Below are positions 15,987 through 23,365 of a DNA stretch of 38,724 nucleotides, piece by piece. The position numbers and the translations under genes are program-made. Origin of the DNA: Streptomyces sp. adm13(2018). GTDB taxonomy: Bacteria > Actinomycetota > Actinomycetes > Streptomycetales > Streptomycetaceae. The first letter of the stretch is position 1; every line of letters starts with the position of its first letter. The notes under the pieces are model-generated. The model was not told the DNA's origin and did no database searches. It worked only from the letters and a program-made list of their open reading frames with translations. The DNA lies in the NCBI RefSeq assembly GCF_008042145.1, contig NZ_RDBH01000129.1:1782097-1820820 (forward strand), read 5' to 3'.

Positions 15987-16739
15987 TGATCAGGTGGCGA
16001 GTTCGAGGGCAACGACGGCACGGACAGCGGCTGTGATCCGGGTGGTGCTGCAGCGGAGTTTCCGCAGGAGCCGCCAAGACTTGAGGATGGCCATGGCGCG
16101 TTCGCCGAGGCTGCGGATCTTGGCGTGATCGCGATTGTGGCGTCGGCGCCAGTCGCGCAGGTGCTTGCCACGGATCGGTACACGGACCGCAGGGCCGGCG
16201 CCCTGGTACGCCTTGTCGGCCCAGCACTTGATGTCGTCTGCGGCGAGGGCGGCGGGTATGCCGTGGTTCGGGCCGCGGTCAGGTCGTGTGTGGCTCCCGG
16301 CAGTGCGTCCGAGGCCCAGATCAGGCGTCCGGCGGGATCGGCGAGGACTTGCACGTGCATCCCGTGGTGCTTCTTCTTCCCGGAGTAGTACGGCTGGTCG
16401 GCGGCGATACGGTCGATTGGTAGCACGGTGCCGTCGAGGATCACGTACGCCTTCTGCCGGACGGTCATCATGGCCTGCTCCAGCGTGGGCGCGAGGGCGG
16501 CCAGCAGGTCGACGGCCTCGCGTACGTAGCGGCAGGCCGCGGCGATCCCGATGCGGAAGCCCGCGGCAAGGCGAGCGTAGGTGTCGCCGCAGCGGGTGGG
16601 CCAGGACGAGCAGCGCCTGCCGGCCGCAGGTCAGGCGACGCCAGCGTGAACCTATCCGAAGACGGTGACCTGCGAGAAGACTGGAGAGATGCCCCAGAGT
16701 GCGGCTGGACAGATCCATGCCGGACGGGTAGACAAGCAC
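15987..16739 (-). pseudogene. Frameshifted IS5-type transposase, copy 2
   Basis: Nearly full-length IS5-family transposase in pieces. The start VLVYPSG (GTG 16739) and HTH region (RWRRLTCGRQALLVLAHP) lie in one frame. The middle (YVREAVDLLAALAPTL, AYVILDGTVLPI, YYSGKKKHHGMHVQV) lies in another. The end (CWADKAYQGAG through KSWRLLRKLRCSTTRIT) returns to the first frame. Two compensating frameshifts thus split the gene, in addition to sequence decay. The DDE catalytic context (LDGT, WADKAYQG, HAKIRSLGE) is still recognisable. Inactive as it stands unless rescued by frameshifting. Confidence 0.85.
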
Positions 16740-16741
16740 GC

Positions 16742-16797
16742 GAAAGCTCCTGGCGGACTGGTGATCTTGATCGTGAACCCGTCTACCAGGAGCTTTC
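16742..16797. repeat. 12-bp inverted repeat at the 5' edge of IS copy 2
   Basis: GAAAGCTCCTGG (16742-16753) and its exact complement (16786-16797) flank 32 bp immediately upstream of the transposase start. It may be part of the IS left end or a hairpin blocking read-through into the transposase. A matching right end was not found beyond 15987. Confidence 0.5.
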
Positions 16798-16855
16798 TTC
16801 GTGCCCACCGCCGGGGCTGCCAGCCCAGCCACCCCTGAGGTTGGAAGAGGTTCAG

Positions 16856-17224
16856 TCAGTCCGAGGTTTGTGGACCCTGCGCCGCTTCGCGCTCAGCCGC
16901 GAACTCGTCGAGGAGCTCGAACAGGACTCTGATCGCACGCTGCTCGTCCTCAGGCGGAAGGTTCCAGACGTCGTCCCAGCCGTCCGGGAAGGTGATGTGG
17001 AGGACTTGGCCAGGCCAGGCGTGGCTGCAGTCACGTCCCCGACGGGCGATGAGCCAGTCGTGCCAGCCGGTGAGTCCGTGACCACCGTGCCGCAGCGCAT
17101 GCTGGTCATAGCCGGTCAGGAACGCGGTCAGCATGTGGAAGGAGGGCTTGCCGACGAACATGCCGGGACGTTGGCCGACGCTGGCGAAGTACTCGCGCTC
17201 GGTCATCTCCGCGAGGGGACTCAT
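16856..17224 (-). CDS. Small unknown protein (immunity-array member)
   Basis: 122 aa, soluble, acidic C-terminus. It has a conserved-looking N-terminal segment (REYFASVGQRPGMFVG then SFHMLTAFLTGYD) that I associate with a family found in Streptomyces without known function. Its ATG overlaps the TGA of the upstream gene (ATGA), so the two are co-translated. The size, acidic composition and neighbours (DUF4240, SUKH, DUF6228, DUF2199) suggest an immunity or antitoxin-like protein; this is inference from context only. Confidence 0.6.
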   Translation of the reverse strand: MSPLAEMTEREYFASVGQRPGMFVGKPSFHMLTAFLTGYDQHALRHGGHGLTGWHDWLIARRGRDCSHAWPGQVLHITFPDGWDDVWNLPPEDEQRAIRVLFELLDEFAAEREAAQGPQTSD

Positions 17225-17490
17225 GTGTCCGACCCCTCGTGATCATCGGTGTCGTCGTCCGGAGCTGGACGAAGCCTCCGGCGGGCCGCGTCCAGACGTT
17301 CGGTGTAGTCCGCCGCGAAGATCCCGGGCAGCGACTTGTCGAGTGTTCCGGCGATGCGATGAAGGGGCGCCCAGACCGCAGCATCGTCGACGAGACGGCT
17401 GAGGTCCGTCATCTGCACCTGCTCCAGCCAGTCCGACAGGACCAGCGCCTCATCCGGGGTGAGCTTGATGATGATCTCCGGATTCTCCAC
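17221..17490 (-). CDS. Small unknown protein (immunity-array member)
   Basis: 89 aa from GTG 17490, chosen because a longer ATG start (17538) would leave only 9 bp to the divergent gene. The sequence is acidic with ILKLTPDEALVLSDWLEQ-like amphipathic helices and a D-rich tail. A TATGTT hexamer lies about 8 bp before the GTG, so transcription may be leaderless. It overlaps the downstream small gene by 4 bp. No known family recognised. The pair is divergent from the DUF4240 gene. Confidence 0.55.
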   Translation of the reverse strand: MENPEIIIKLTPDEALVLSDWLEQVQMTDLSRLVDDAAVWAPLHRIAGTLDKSLPGIFAADYTERLDAARRRLRPAPDDDTDDHEGSDT

Positions 17491-17547
17491 CGCTCGAACA
17501 TAGTCCGTAGACCGGGTGTTGTCAGAGGCGCCTGGCACAGTGCCGCC

Positions 17548-18174
17548 GTGGACATCGATTCATTCTGGGCGCTCATCGAAGAGTGCCGGCGGCAGGCGCG
17601 GGGACAGGACGAACGGCTTGCGTGGCTGCGTCGCGAACTGTCGCGAAGGTCGCCGGCAGAGGTCGTGCAGTTCCAGGTGCGCTTGGACGAGGTGACGCAC
17701 GAAGCGTTCACGTGGGACCTGTGGGCAGCCGCGGACCGGATCTTCGGCGGCTGGTGTTCGGACGACGGGTTCTGCTATTTCGGCCTGTGGATGGTGAGTC
17801 TCGGCCGGGAATCGTTCTCCCAAGCGGTGGTAAACCCCGATGCCCTGGCCGACACTCCGGAGGTCCAGCGCCTGGTGGGCCGTCCGCGGGAGATGTGGGA
17901 CGACGACTGGCCGGATTGGGAGCCGCTCGACTATGTCGCCATGGAGGCGTACGGGATCCTGACCGGCGTCGACGACGAGTGCGGCGAAGCGTTCTACGAG
18001 GCCGTCGACGCCGAGCAGAGCGACGAAGAGGGAAGCTCCGGGCCGCTTGGTGAGCGGTGGGACGTGCGCTGCGAGGACGAGGCAGCGCGCAGACTGCCGA
18101 GACTGAGCACGATGTTTCCCCTGCGATCACTCACTCAGAAGGGCAGCTCGTCGGCTTCGGGGAGCGGGGAGTAA
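17548..18174 (+). CDS. DUF4240 family protein
   Basis: 208 aa from GTG 17548 (VDIDSFWALIEEC). The DUF4240 pattern is clear: an N-terminal FWxLIEE helix, then FQVRLDEVTHEAFTWDLWAAA and the tight CSDDGFCYFGLWMVSLGR segment (about 60-95). DUF4240 proteins are small cytosolic proteins often found in immunity-gene arrays linked to polymorphic toxins; the direct function is unknown. The 3' end overlaps the convergent SUKH gene by 40 bp. No ribosome binding site is evident. Confidence 0.75.
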   Translation: MDIDSFWALIEECRRQARGQDERLAWLRRELSRRSPAEVVQFQVRLDEVTHEAFTWDLWAAADRIFGGWCSDDGFCYFGLWMVSLGRESFSQAVVNPDALADTPEVQRLVGRPREMWDDDWPDWEPLDYVAMEAYGILTGVDDECGEAFYEAVDAEQSDEEGSSGPLGERWDVRCEDEAARRLPRLSTMFPLRSLTQKGSSSASGSGE

Positions 18175-18896
18175 CCGCATGCCCATTGCCCGGGGACGGT
18201 CGCGTAGATCGCCTCGAGGTCGGCGGCTGTCCTTCCCCGAACGTGCAGCCAGCTGTGGTCACCCTGCCCGTCCAACCGCAGGAGCTTTCCAGGTGCAGAG
18301 AACCAGCGCACGGGTGCCTCCTCGACCCCTGTCCACATCGGGTAGTCGGGCAGCTCGGCGTGCGTGAACAGCCGCGGTACCTCATGGATCAGCTCCGGGG
18401 GCAGCTCACACGCGTTGTAGAGCCGGTCGTCGCTGAACAGCGTCTCGCTGAGGACAAGTTCGACCCAGGCGAGGGAGATCCGCTCCAGGAAGGGGATCCA
18501 GCCGTCCCGCGACTGCACGAACACCGGCGGATCGTCCTGATCGAGGTCTCGAAGACGAACACCCCAGAAGGCACATCCTTGGTTCTCGCTACGGAAGACC
18601 AGCACTCCTCCGAACTCGTCGTGCACGAAGAGCTCGGAGGGTGGCAGCAGCGGATCCTGGTTACCCGTGAGGTCGTGCCGTGTCGCACCGAGAAGCGAGT
18701 AGCCCTCGCGCAGCGCCACTGGCAAGCGGAAACCGAGGGCTGCCTCGGCCTGCTCCAACTCCGCTCCTTGGGTGCCGGAGTCGTCACCCAGCGACGCCGA
18801 CCAAGCTGCAGCGAAGTCTCGGACGAAGTCCCAGGCCTGCCGTCTGTCGCGTATCCCGCCACGCAGAGCCTGAGCTACGTCCAAAGAGCCGAACAT
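18135..18896 (-). CDS. SUKH (SMI1/KNR4) family protein
   Basis: 253 aa. The SUKH core is visible at about residues 45-180: an AELEQAEAALGFRLPVALREGYSLLG segment (the classic helix plus LP..L...Y motif), then DLTGNQDPLLPPSEL, and GVLVFRSENQGCAFWGV, the central strand pair. The SUKH superfamily consists mainly of immunity proteins against contact-dependent and polymorphic toxins. No toxin gene lies next to it. Convergent with the DUF4240 gene and overlapping it by 40 bp. Confidence 0.82.
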   Translation of the reverse strand: MFGSLDVAQALRGGIRDRRQAWDFVRDFAAAWSASLGDDSGTQGAELEQAEAALGFRLPVALREGYSLLGATRHDLTGNQDPLLPPSELFVHDEFGGVLVFRSENQGCAFWGVRLRDLDQDDPPVFVQSRDGWIPFLERISLAWVELVLSETLFSDDRLYNACELPPELIHEVPRLFTHAELPDYPMWTGVEEAPVRWFSAPGKLLRLDGQGDHSWLHVRGRTAADLEAIYATVPGQWACGYSPLPEADELPF

Positions 18897-18965
18897 GTTG
18901 CTGAACTCGCCTTCCTCGTCGTCGTGATCGCTGTTGTATTGCGTTTCCGGACGCAGACCCGGACG

Positions 18966-19439
18966 TCATTGACCTGACGGTAGGACGGTGCGCTCCCCGG
19001 CGAGGAAGTGCCGGACATCGGATGCGAGGCATGACATCTGCTCGCCGGCCTCCAGCCACGTGGTGACCGAAGTGCTCCAGTCGCCCGCCGCGCTCCGCCA
19101 GGGGCGAATGGTCCAGGTCAGGCCGATGTATCCGCCGGAGCGGAAGACGGCCGAGACAGCGAGGTCGCGGTCCATGGTGTGCCAGGTCCGTTCGCCATCC
19201 CAGCCCCGGTAGCCCGCTGCCAGCTCCTCCAGGAACGTGGTGAGGTCGTTGTCCCAGGTCCAGGCGACCACCTCGTTGACACGGGCGGTCAGACCGGGCG
19301 CCCAGGCTTCGACGGCGTAGTGGACGGAGTCCTGGTCGAAGCTGAACCGGTCGCAGAACGTCACGCCCACGGACGAGTTGTCCTGGCAGCGGATGGTCAC
19401 GCAGGGCTTGCCGTCGATGTCGCCGTCCGGGGATGTCAT
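18966..19439 (-). CDS. DUF6228 family protein
   Basis: 157 aa. I recognise the DUF6228 layout: an N-terminal beta segment (VTIRCQDNSSVGVTF), VEAWAPGLTARVNEVV, a DLTTFLEELAAGYRGWDGERTW helix-loop, and a final strand YIGLTWTIRPW before a helix with cysteine. The family is common in Streptomyces, in arrays of small cytosolic proteins. Function unknown; the toxin-immunity association is by context. A 69-bp gap separates it from the SUKH gene downstream, in the same orientation. Confidence 0.72.
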   Translation of the reverse strand: MTSPDGDIDGKPCVTIRCQDNSSVGVTFCDRFSFDQDSVHYAVEAWAPGLTARVNEVVAWTWDNDLTTFLEELAAGYRGWDGERTWHTMDRDLAVSAVFRSGGYIGLTWTIRPWRSAAGDWSTSVTTWLEAGEQMSCLASDVRHFLAGERTVLPSGQ

Positions 19440-19472
19440 GCACGGAACGCTAGGTCAGCGCAGCCTCGACCG

Positions 19473-19997
19473 TCATCCGGTTTCGTGGCCGGTGCCGTGC
19501 AACAGGGCTTCGGCGATTGCGCGGACGCGGTCGCGCGTGATGCCGGTGCGCTGTTCGACAGCGAGCGGGTGCTCGGTCGGTTCGAGTTCGACCAGGGGCC
19601 GCTCGCCGATTGGGCGGGTGTGGACGTTGGTCTTGAGGTTGATGGTGCTGGGGGCGTAGATCGGCAGCTCGGTGGTGAGCCAGCCGAAGTACGGCTGCTC
19701 CGACTCGCGCCCGGGCGTGTCCCACAGGTCGGCCGCCCGGGAGAAGTTCTCTCGGCTGAGGGAGACCCAGACACCCCAGGAGAAGACTTCGTCGCTGCCG
19801 ATGACCGGTATCTCGATCAGACCCTTGACGAAGTAGTGCTGCGCCTTGATGACGCACTGGTCCGAGGAGAGCAGGCAGTCGGGGGCGTCGGCGAAACTCG
19901 GGTCCCAGACGTAGGGGGCGTCGGCGGAGTAGTTCATCGGCAGCTCGCCGTGGTGGCTGCCGCAGCACGTGCAGGTGAATCCGAGATCGCTGGTCAT
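19473..19997 (-). CDS. DUF2199 domain protein
   Basis: 174 aa. The N-terminal FTCTCCGSHHGELPMNYSADAPYVW region has a CxCC cluster (possible metal site) and is diagnostic of DUF2199. It is followed by the typical VFSWGVWVSLSRENFSRAADLW segment and a C-terminal helix. Function unknown; members occur next to SUKH and other small immunity-like proteins. It is the first gene of the minus-strand part of the array, 33 bp upstream of the DUF6228 gene. Confidence 0.8.
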   Translation of the reverse strand: MTSDLGFTCTCCGSHHGELPMNYSADAPYVWDPSFADAPDCLLSSDQCVIKAQHYFVKGLIEIPVIGSDEVFSWGVWVSLSRENFSRAADLWDTPGRESEQPYFGWLTTELPIYAPSTINLKTNVHTRPIGERPLVELEPTEHPLAVEQRTGITRDRVRAIAEALLHGTGHETG

Positions 19998-20333
19998 GGC
20001 GGGAGCCTAGCGATGCACTCGGACAGTCACACTCTGCAGCCAAGACGCACGCCGGGGCGGCGCTGGCCAGCCGACTGGGGTGGGAAGGCACAGGGGCCGC
20101 GAGCGGAGGCGTTCATCACAGCGCGATGATCTCTTGATCACCTTGTGCTCTGGAATCACGTGCCTCGCTGCTGTCACTTGGTGCGGTGAACGGCCCTGGG
20201 GCAAGGAATCGATGACCGATGTAAGAGGTGGAAGGAAGCGCACGAGTAGGAGGCGAGGAAGGCTGGAAAACGATGGTGCGAGGGCGGGCGGGGTGGTCCG
20301 GAGGGGGCGTTCGGCGTCGGTACCCTGGAGCGC
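19998..20333. other. Intergenic region upstream of gltX
   Basis: 336 bp between the divergent DUF2199 and gltX genes. TACCCT at 20321-20326 lies 7 bp before the gltX ATG and is a plausible -10 for a leaderless mRNA; no good -35 is visible. I see no T-box (no T-loop or specifier stem) and no coding-biased frame. The DUF2199 promoter must be here but is not recognisable. Confidence 0.35.
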
Positions 20334-21755
20334 ATGTCTACTGCTCCGGTTCGCGTTCGTTTCGCCCCGTCTCCGACCGGCATGTTCCATGTCGGTGGTG
20401 CACGGTCCGCTCTCTACAACTGGGCGGTTGCGCGACAGTCCGGCGGCACGTTCGTGCTGCGGATCGAGGACACCGACGCGGCCCGGAACAAGCCGGAGTG
20501 GATCGACGGGATCATCAACGCGCTCGCGGCGATCGGCATCCACGGCGAGGACGCGGCCTTCGAGGGGCCTTACTTCCAGTCGCACAACGCCGACCGCCAC
20601 CGGGAAGCGGCCCAGCAGCTCTTCGCGGCCGGGCGTGCGTACTACTGCGACTGCACCCGGGAGCAGCTGAAGGAGCGAACGGGCTCGGATCACCTCGGGT
20701 ACGACGGGTTCTGTCGGGACCGGGGGCTTGCCTTCGAGGAAGGCCGGGCGCTGCGGTTCCGGACGCCGGACGAGGGCGAGACCGTCGTGGTCGACCTCAT
20801 TCGCGGGGAGCCGGCGTTCCCGAACAGCGCGATCGAGGACTTCGTGATCGCTCGCGGTGATGGGTCCCCGGTCTTCCTGATCGCGAACGTGGTCGACGAC
20901 CTGGACGAGGGCATCACACAGGTCATCCGGGGCGAGGAGCATCTGTCGAACACGCCGAAGCAGCAGCTGCTGTGGGAGGCGCTCGGCTCGAAGCCGCCGG
21001 TGTGGGCCCACCTGCCGGTGATCGTGAACGAGAAGCGCCAGAAGCTCTCGAAGCGCCGCGACAAGGTCGCGCTGGAGGACTACCTCGCCGAGGGCTTCCT
21101 CCCCGAGGCGATGGTGAACTACCTCATGCTTCTCGGCTGGGGTCCCGGCGACGACCGGGAGATCATGCCGCACGAGGAGCTGGAGCAGCTCTTCCGGATC
21201 GAGGACGTCAACACCGCGCCGGCCTTCTTCGACGTGAAGAAGCTGACGGCGTTCAACGGCGACTACATCCGCGCCCTGGCGCCGGAGCAGTTCGCCGCCG
21301 CCTGCGCCCCGTGGCTCGTCGCCCCGTACGCGCCGTGGCAGCCGGAGGCGTTCGACAAGGACGTGCTCGAGACTGTGGCTCCGCTGGCCCAGACGCGGAT
21401 CGCGCTGCTGTCGGAGATCACCAGCTACGTGGACTTCCTGTTCCTCGACGAGCCGGTCGAGGACGAGGCGTCGTGGAACAAGGCGATGAAGGCGGGCGCC
21501 GGCGACATCCTGTCGGACGTCCGCACCGAGCTGGCCACCGTCGCGGACTGGAAGGCGGACGACCTCAAGGCCGTCCTCCTCGCCGTCGGCGAGAAGCACG
21601 GCCTCAAGCTGGGCAAGGCCCAGGCACCCATTCGGGTCGCGGTCACCGGCCGGACGATCGGACTTCCGCTGTTCGAGTCCATGGAGCTGCTCGGCCGGGA
21701 CCGCGTGCTCGCCCGTCTGGACGCCGCAGCCAAGAAGCTGGCCGCTCAGGCGTAG
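20334..21755 (+). CDS. gltX: Glutamyl-tRNA synthetase, probable second copy
   Basis: 473 aa class I synthetase that charges tRNA-Glu. The HIGH-type signature is [13 protein letters not shown] near residue 12, the KMSKS-type loop is KLSKRRD near residue 238, and a helical anticodon-binding region makes up the last 150 residues. All catalytic elements look intact. It stands alone in accessory DNA, converging on the biosynthetic operon with 7 bp between stop codons. From memory, the housekeeping Streptomyces enzyme begins differently (RFCPSPTGNPHVG) and lies elsewhere, so this is likely an extra, divergent copy, either for self-protection or for supplying Glu-tRNA. That point needs the rest of the genome. 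Confidence 0.9.
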   Translation: MSTAPVRVRFAPSPTGMFHVGGARSALYNWAVARQSGGTFVLRIEDTDAARNKPEWIDGIINALAAIGIHGEDAAFEGPYFQSHNADRHREAAQQLFAAGRAYYCDCTREQLKERTGSDHLGYDGFCRDRGLAFEEGRALRFRTPDEGETVVVDLIRGEPAFPNSAIEDFVIARGDGSPVFLIANVVDDLDEGITQVIRGEEHLSNTPKQQLLWEALGSKPPVWAHLPVIVNEKRQKLSKRRDKVALEDYLAEGFLPEAMVNYLMLLGWGPGDDREIMPHEELEQLFRIEDVNTAPAFFDVKKLTAFNGDYIRALAPEQFAAACAPWLVAPYAPWQPEAFDKDVLETVAPLAQTRIALLSEITSYVDFLFLDEPVEDEASWNKAMKAGAGDILSDVRTELATVADWKADDLKAVLLAVGEKHGLKLGKAQAPIRVAVTGRTIGLPLFESMELLGRDRVLARLDAAAKKLAAQA

Positions 21756-21762
21756 CCGCTGG

Positions 21763-22749
21763 TCAGGCGACCTTCGCGAGGAGGTCGCCCCAGGCGTTGC
21801 CGAAGTAGTTCAGATCGAACCTGGCCAGGGCCTCGTACGCGGCCTTGGTCTCGGTCTGGCGCGCCGTCGCGCGCTCCCGGACCTGCGCCGGCAGGCGGCC
21901 GAGGTCCGGGGTCGGCTGGCCGGTCAGCGCGGCGAGGTCGCCCAGGCCGGCCACCGGGCGGATGAGGCAGGGCAGGCCGAGCAGTAGGGCCTCGGCCGCG
22001 CAGCGGCTCCAGCCCTCCCGCATCTGGGGGACGAAAACACCGACGTCACAGGCGCACAGCAGCCGCAGGTACCGCTCGCGCTCCACGTCGTAGTGCGCGC
22101 CGTTGAAGCCGATGGTGTTGCTGCCGCTGGTGATCACCCGCAGCCCGGGAGCGTCCGCCAGCGCTGTCGAGACCTTCTCGATGCCCTTCCAGTGCACGGC
22201 CTTGCCTGCGTAGACGCCGATCACGTCCGAGGGCAGTCCGAACTCCGCACGGCACTCGGCTCGGTCGAAGCCACGTGCTCGCTCGACCTCTGTCATGTCG
22301 AAGGCGTTGTAGATCACCCGTACGTCGCGGACGCCTCGGGCCCGGAGGAAGTCCGCCCAGTACGGGGCGACGCACACCACGGCGGCGCACTGCGGCAGCA
22401 CCCGAAACAGGTGCTCCCAGAGCATGGCCTCCACCGGGGCGGAGTCGTGCTGCAGCGGCTCGTAGTGGTGCAGGAGGAACACCGTGCGGGCCCGCATCTC
22501 GCGGGTAAAGAGCAGCAGACTCAGGTCGTCCCACACGAAGGTTCCGCTGGCGTTGTCCAGCGCCCGGACCGTGGGGGCCAGGCGGGCGAGGTGGCGGAGC
22601 TTGCGCCAGCGGCGGACGCGGTAGGTGCGCTTGTGGTCCGGGACCGTGCGCCACTCCACGTCGTCGGCCGTCGCCTCGTGGAGCATCCGCAGGTAGACCC
22701 GGCCGCCGGTTCGGCCGACCGGCTCCATCGAGTAGACGACCCGCTTCAC
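21763..22749 (-). CDS. GT4-type glycosyltransferase (operon gene 9)
   Basis: 328 aa from GTG 22749 (VKRVVYSMEP), which overlaps the HD gene's stop as GTGA. A GT-B fold is indicated by an N-terminal domain with VFLLHHYEPL and VVCVAPYW, and a C-terminal nucleotide-sugar domain with GVYAGKAVHWKGIEKV and the acidic-rich MREGWSRCAAEALLLGLPCL segment (the E-x7-E region of GT4 enzymes). No membrane segment; cytosolic. Substrates are unknown. As the last gene of the operon it probably performs a late glycosylation. Confidence 0.8.
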   Translation of the reverse strand: MKRVVYSMEPVGRTGGRVYLRMLHEATADDVEWRTVPDHKRTYRVRRWRKLRHLARLAPTVRALDNASGTFVWDDLSLLLFTREMRARTVFLLHHYEPLQHDSAPVEAMLWEHLFRVLPQCAAVVCVAPYWADFLRARGVRDVRVIYNAFDMTEVERARGFDRAECRAEFGLPSDVIGVYAGKAVHWKGIEKVSTALADAPGLRVITSGSNTIGFNGAHYDVERERYLRLLCACDVGVFVPQMREGWSRCAAEALLLGLPCLIRPVAGLGDLAALTGQPTPDLGRLPAQVRERATARQTETKAAYEALARFDLNYFGNAWGDLLAKVA

Positions 22750-23360
22750 GGACGTACCTCCTGTTGTAGTTGGACGTACTCGGCGTGGAGCAGCGCGTGC
22801 ATGGCCTCCAGCTGGGGGCTGAGGCCACGGGCGGCTTCGGCGAGCGGGAGGTAGAAGTCCTCCAGGCTCTGGAGGAAGCGTCGGCGCCGGTCGAGGTTGG
22901 GCGAGGCGGCGAGATCGTGCAGGTTGTGGAGGCGATCGGCGAGCCGGACGAGGAGGTCCTCGGGTGGGAGCGCGGCCTGCTTGAAGCGCCAGCGGGTCTC
23001 GTCGCCGACGGCCTTGGGGCGCTGTTCGAGGCGGTGGTCGGCCGTCATCGCCCGCAGGCGACCGGTGAACGGGGCGCCGACGTGCTGGATGAGCAGCGCC
23101 TCCGATTCGGGGGCGACCTCCAGGGCGTCGTGGAGGAGGGCGAGGAGCAGGGTCTCGGCGTGGCTGACCCTGATCTCGGTGCGCAGGAGCGTGACGACGG
23201 CCAGCGGGTGTTCCAGGTACGGGGTGCCCTGGTCGCGGGTGCGGCCGTCGTACACCGTGAGCGCGAGGGCGCCGGCGACGCGGGCGCGGGACTGCTCGTC
23301 CGTGCCCCAGGCGGCGGCGCCGAGCGCGGTCAGGACGTGGTCCAGGTCGATGGGGTTCAT
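22746..23360 (-). CDS. RelA/SpoT-type HD phosphohydrolase-like protein
   Basis: 204 aa, a stand-alone HD domain similar to the hydrolase domain of Rel/SpoT and MESH1, with no synthetase part. Predicted metal ligands are all present: H51 (YLEHPLA), H77-D78 (LLHDALE) and D142 (LADRLHNLHD). The residue after E81 is V82, where bifunctional Rel hydrolases have the catalytic aspartate of an E-D pair, so activity on (p)ppGpp may be lost or redirected. It starts 5 bp after the carbamoyltransferase stop and overlaps the next gene. A pathway role in removing a phosphate or pyrophosphate is plausible but inferred. Confidence 0.78.
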   Translation of the reverse strand: MNPIDLDHVLTALGAAAWGTDEQSRARVAGALALTVYDGRTRDQGTPYLEHPLAVVTLLRTEIRVSHAETLLLALLHDALEVAPESEALLIQHVGAPFTGRLRAMTADHRLEQRPKAVGDETRWRFKQAALPPEDLLVRLADRLHNLHDLAASPNLDRRRRFLQSLEDFYLPLAEAARGLSPQLEAMHALLHAEYVQLQQEVRP

Positions 23361-23365
23361 CCGCC

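Noticed and set aside
16856..19997. Toxin-antitoxin modules
   Set aside because: None of the six genes has a recognisable toxin fold or a DNA-binding antitoxin domain; immunity-like families fit better.
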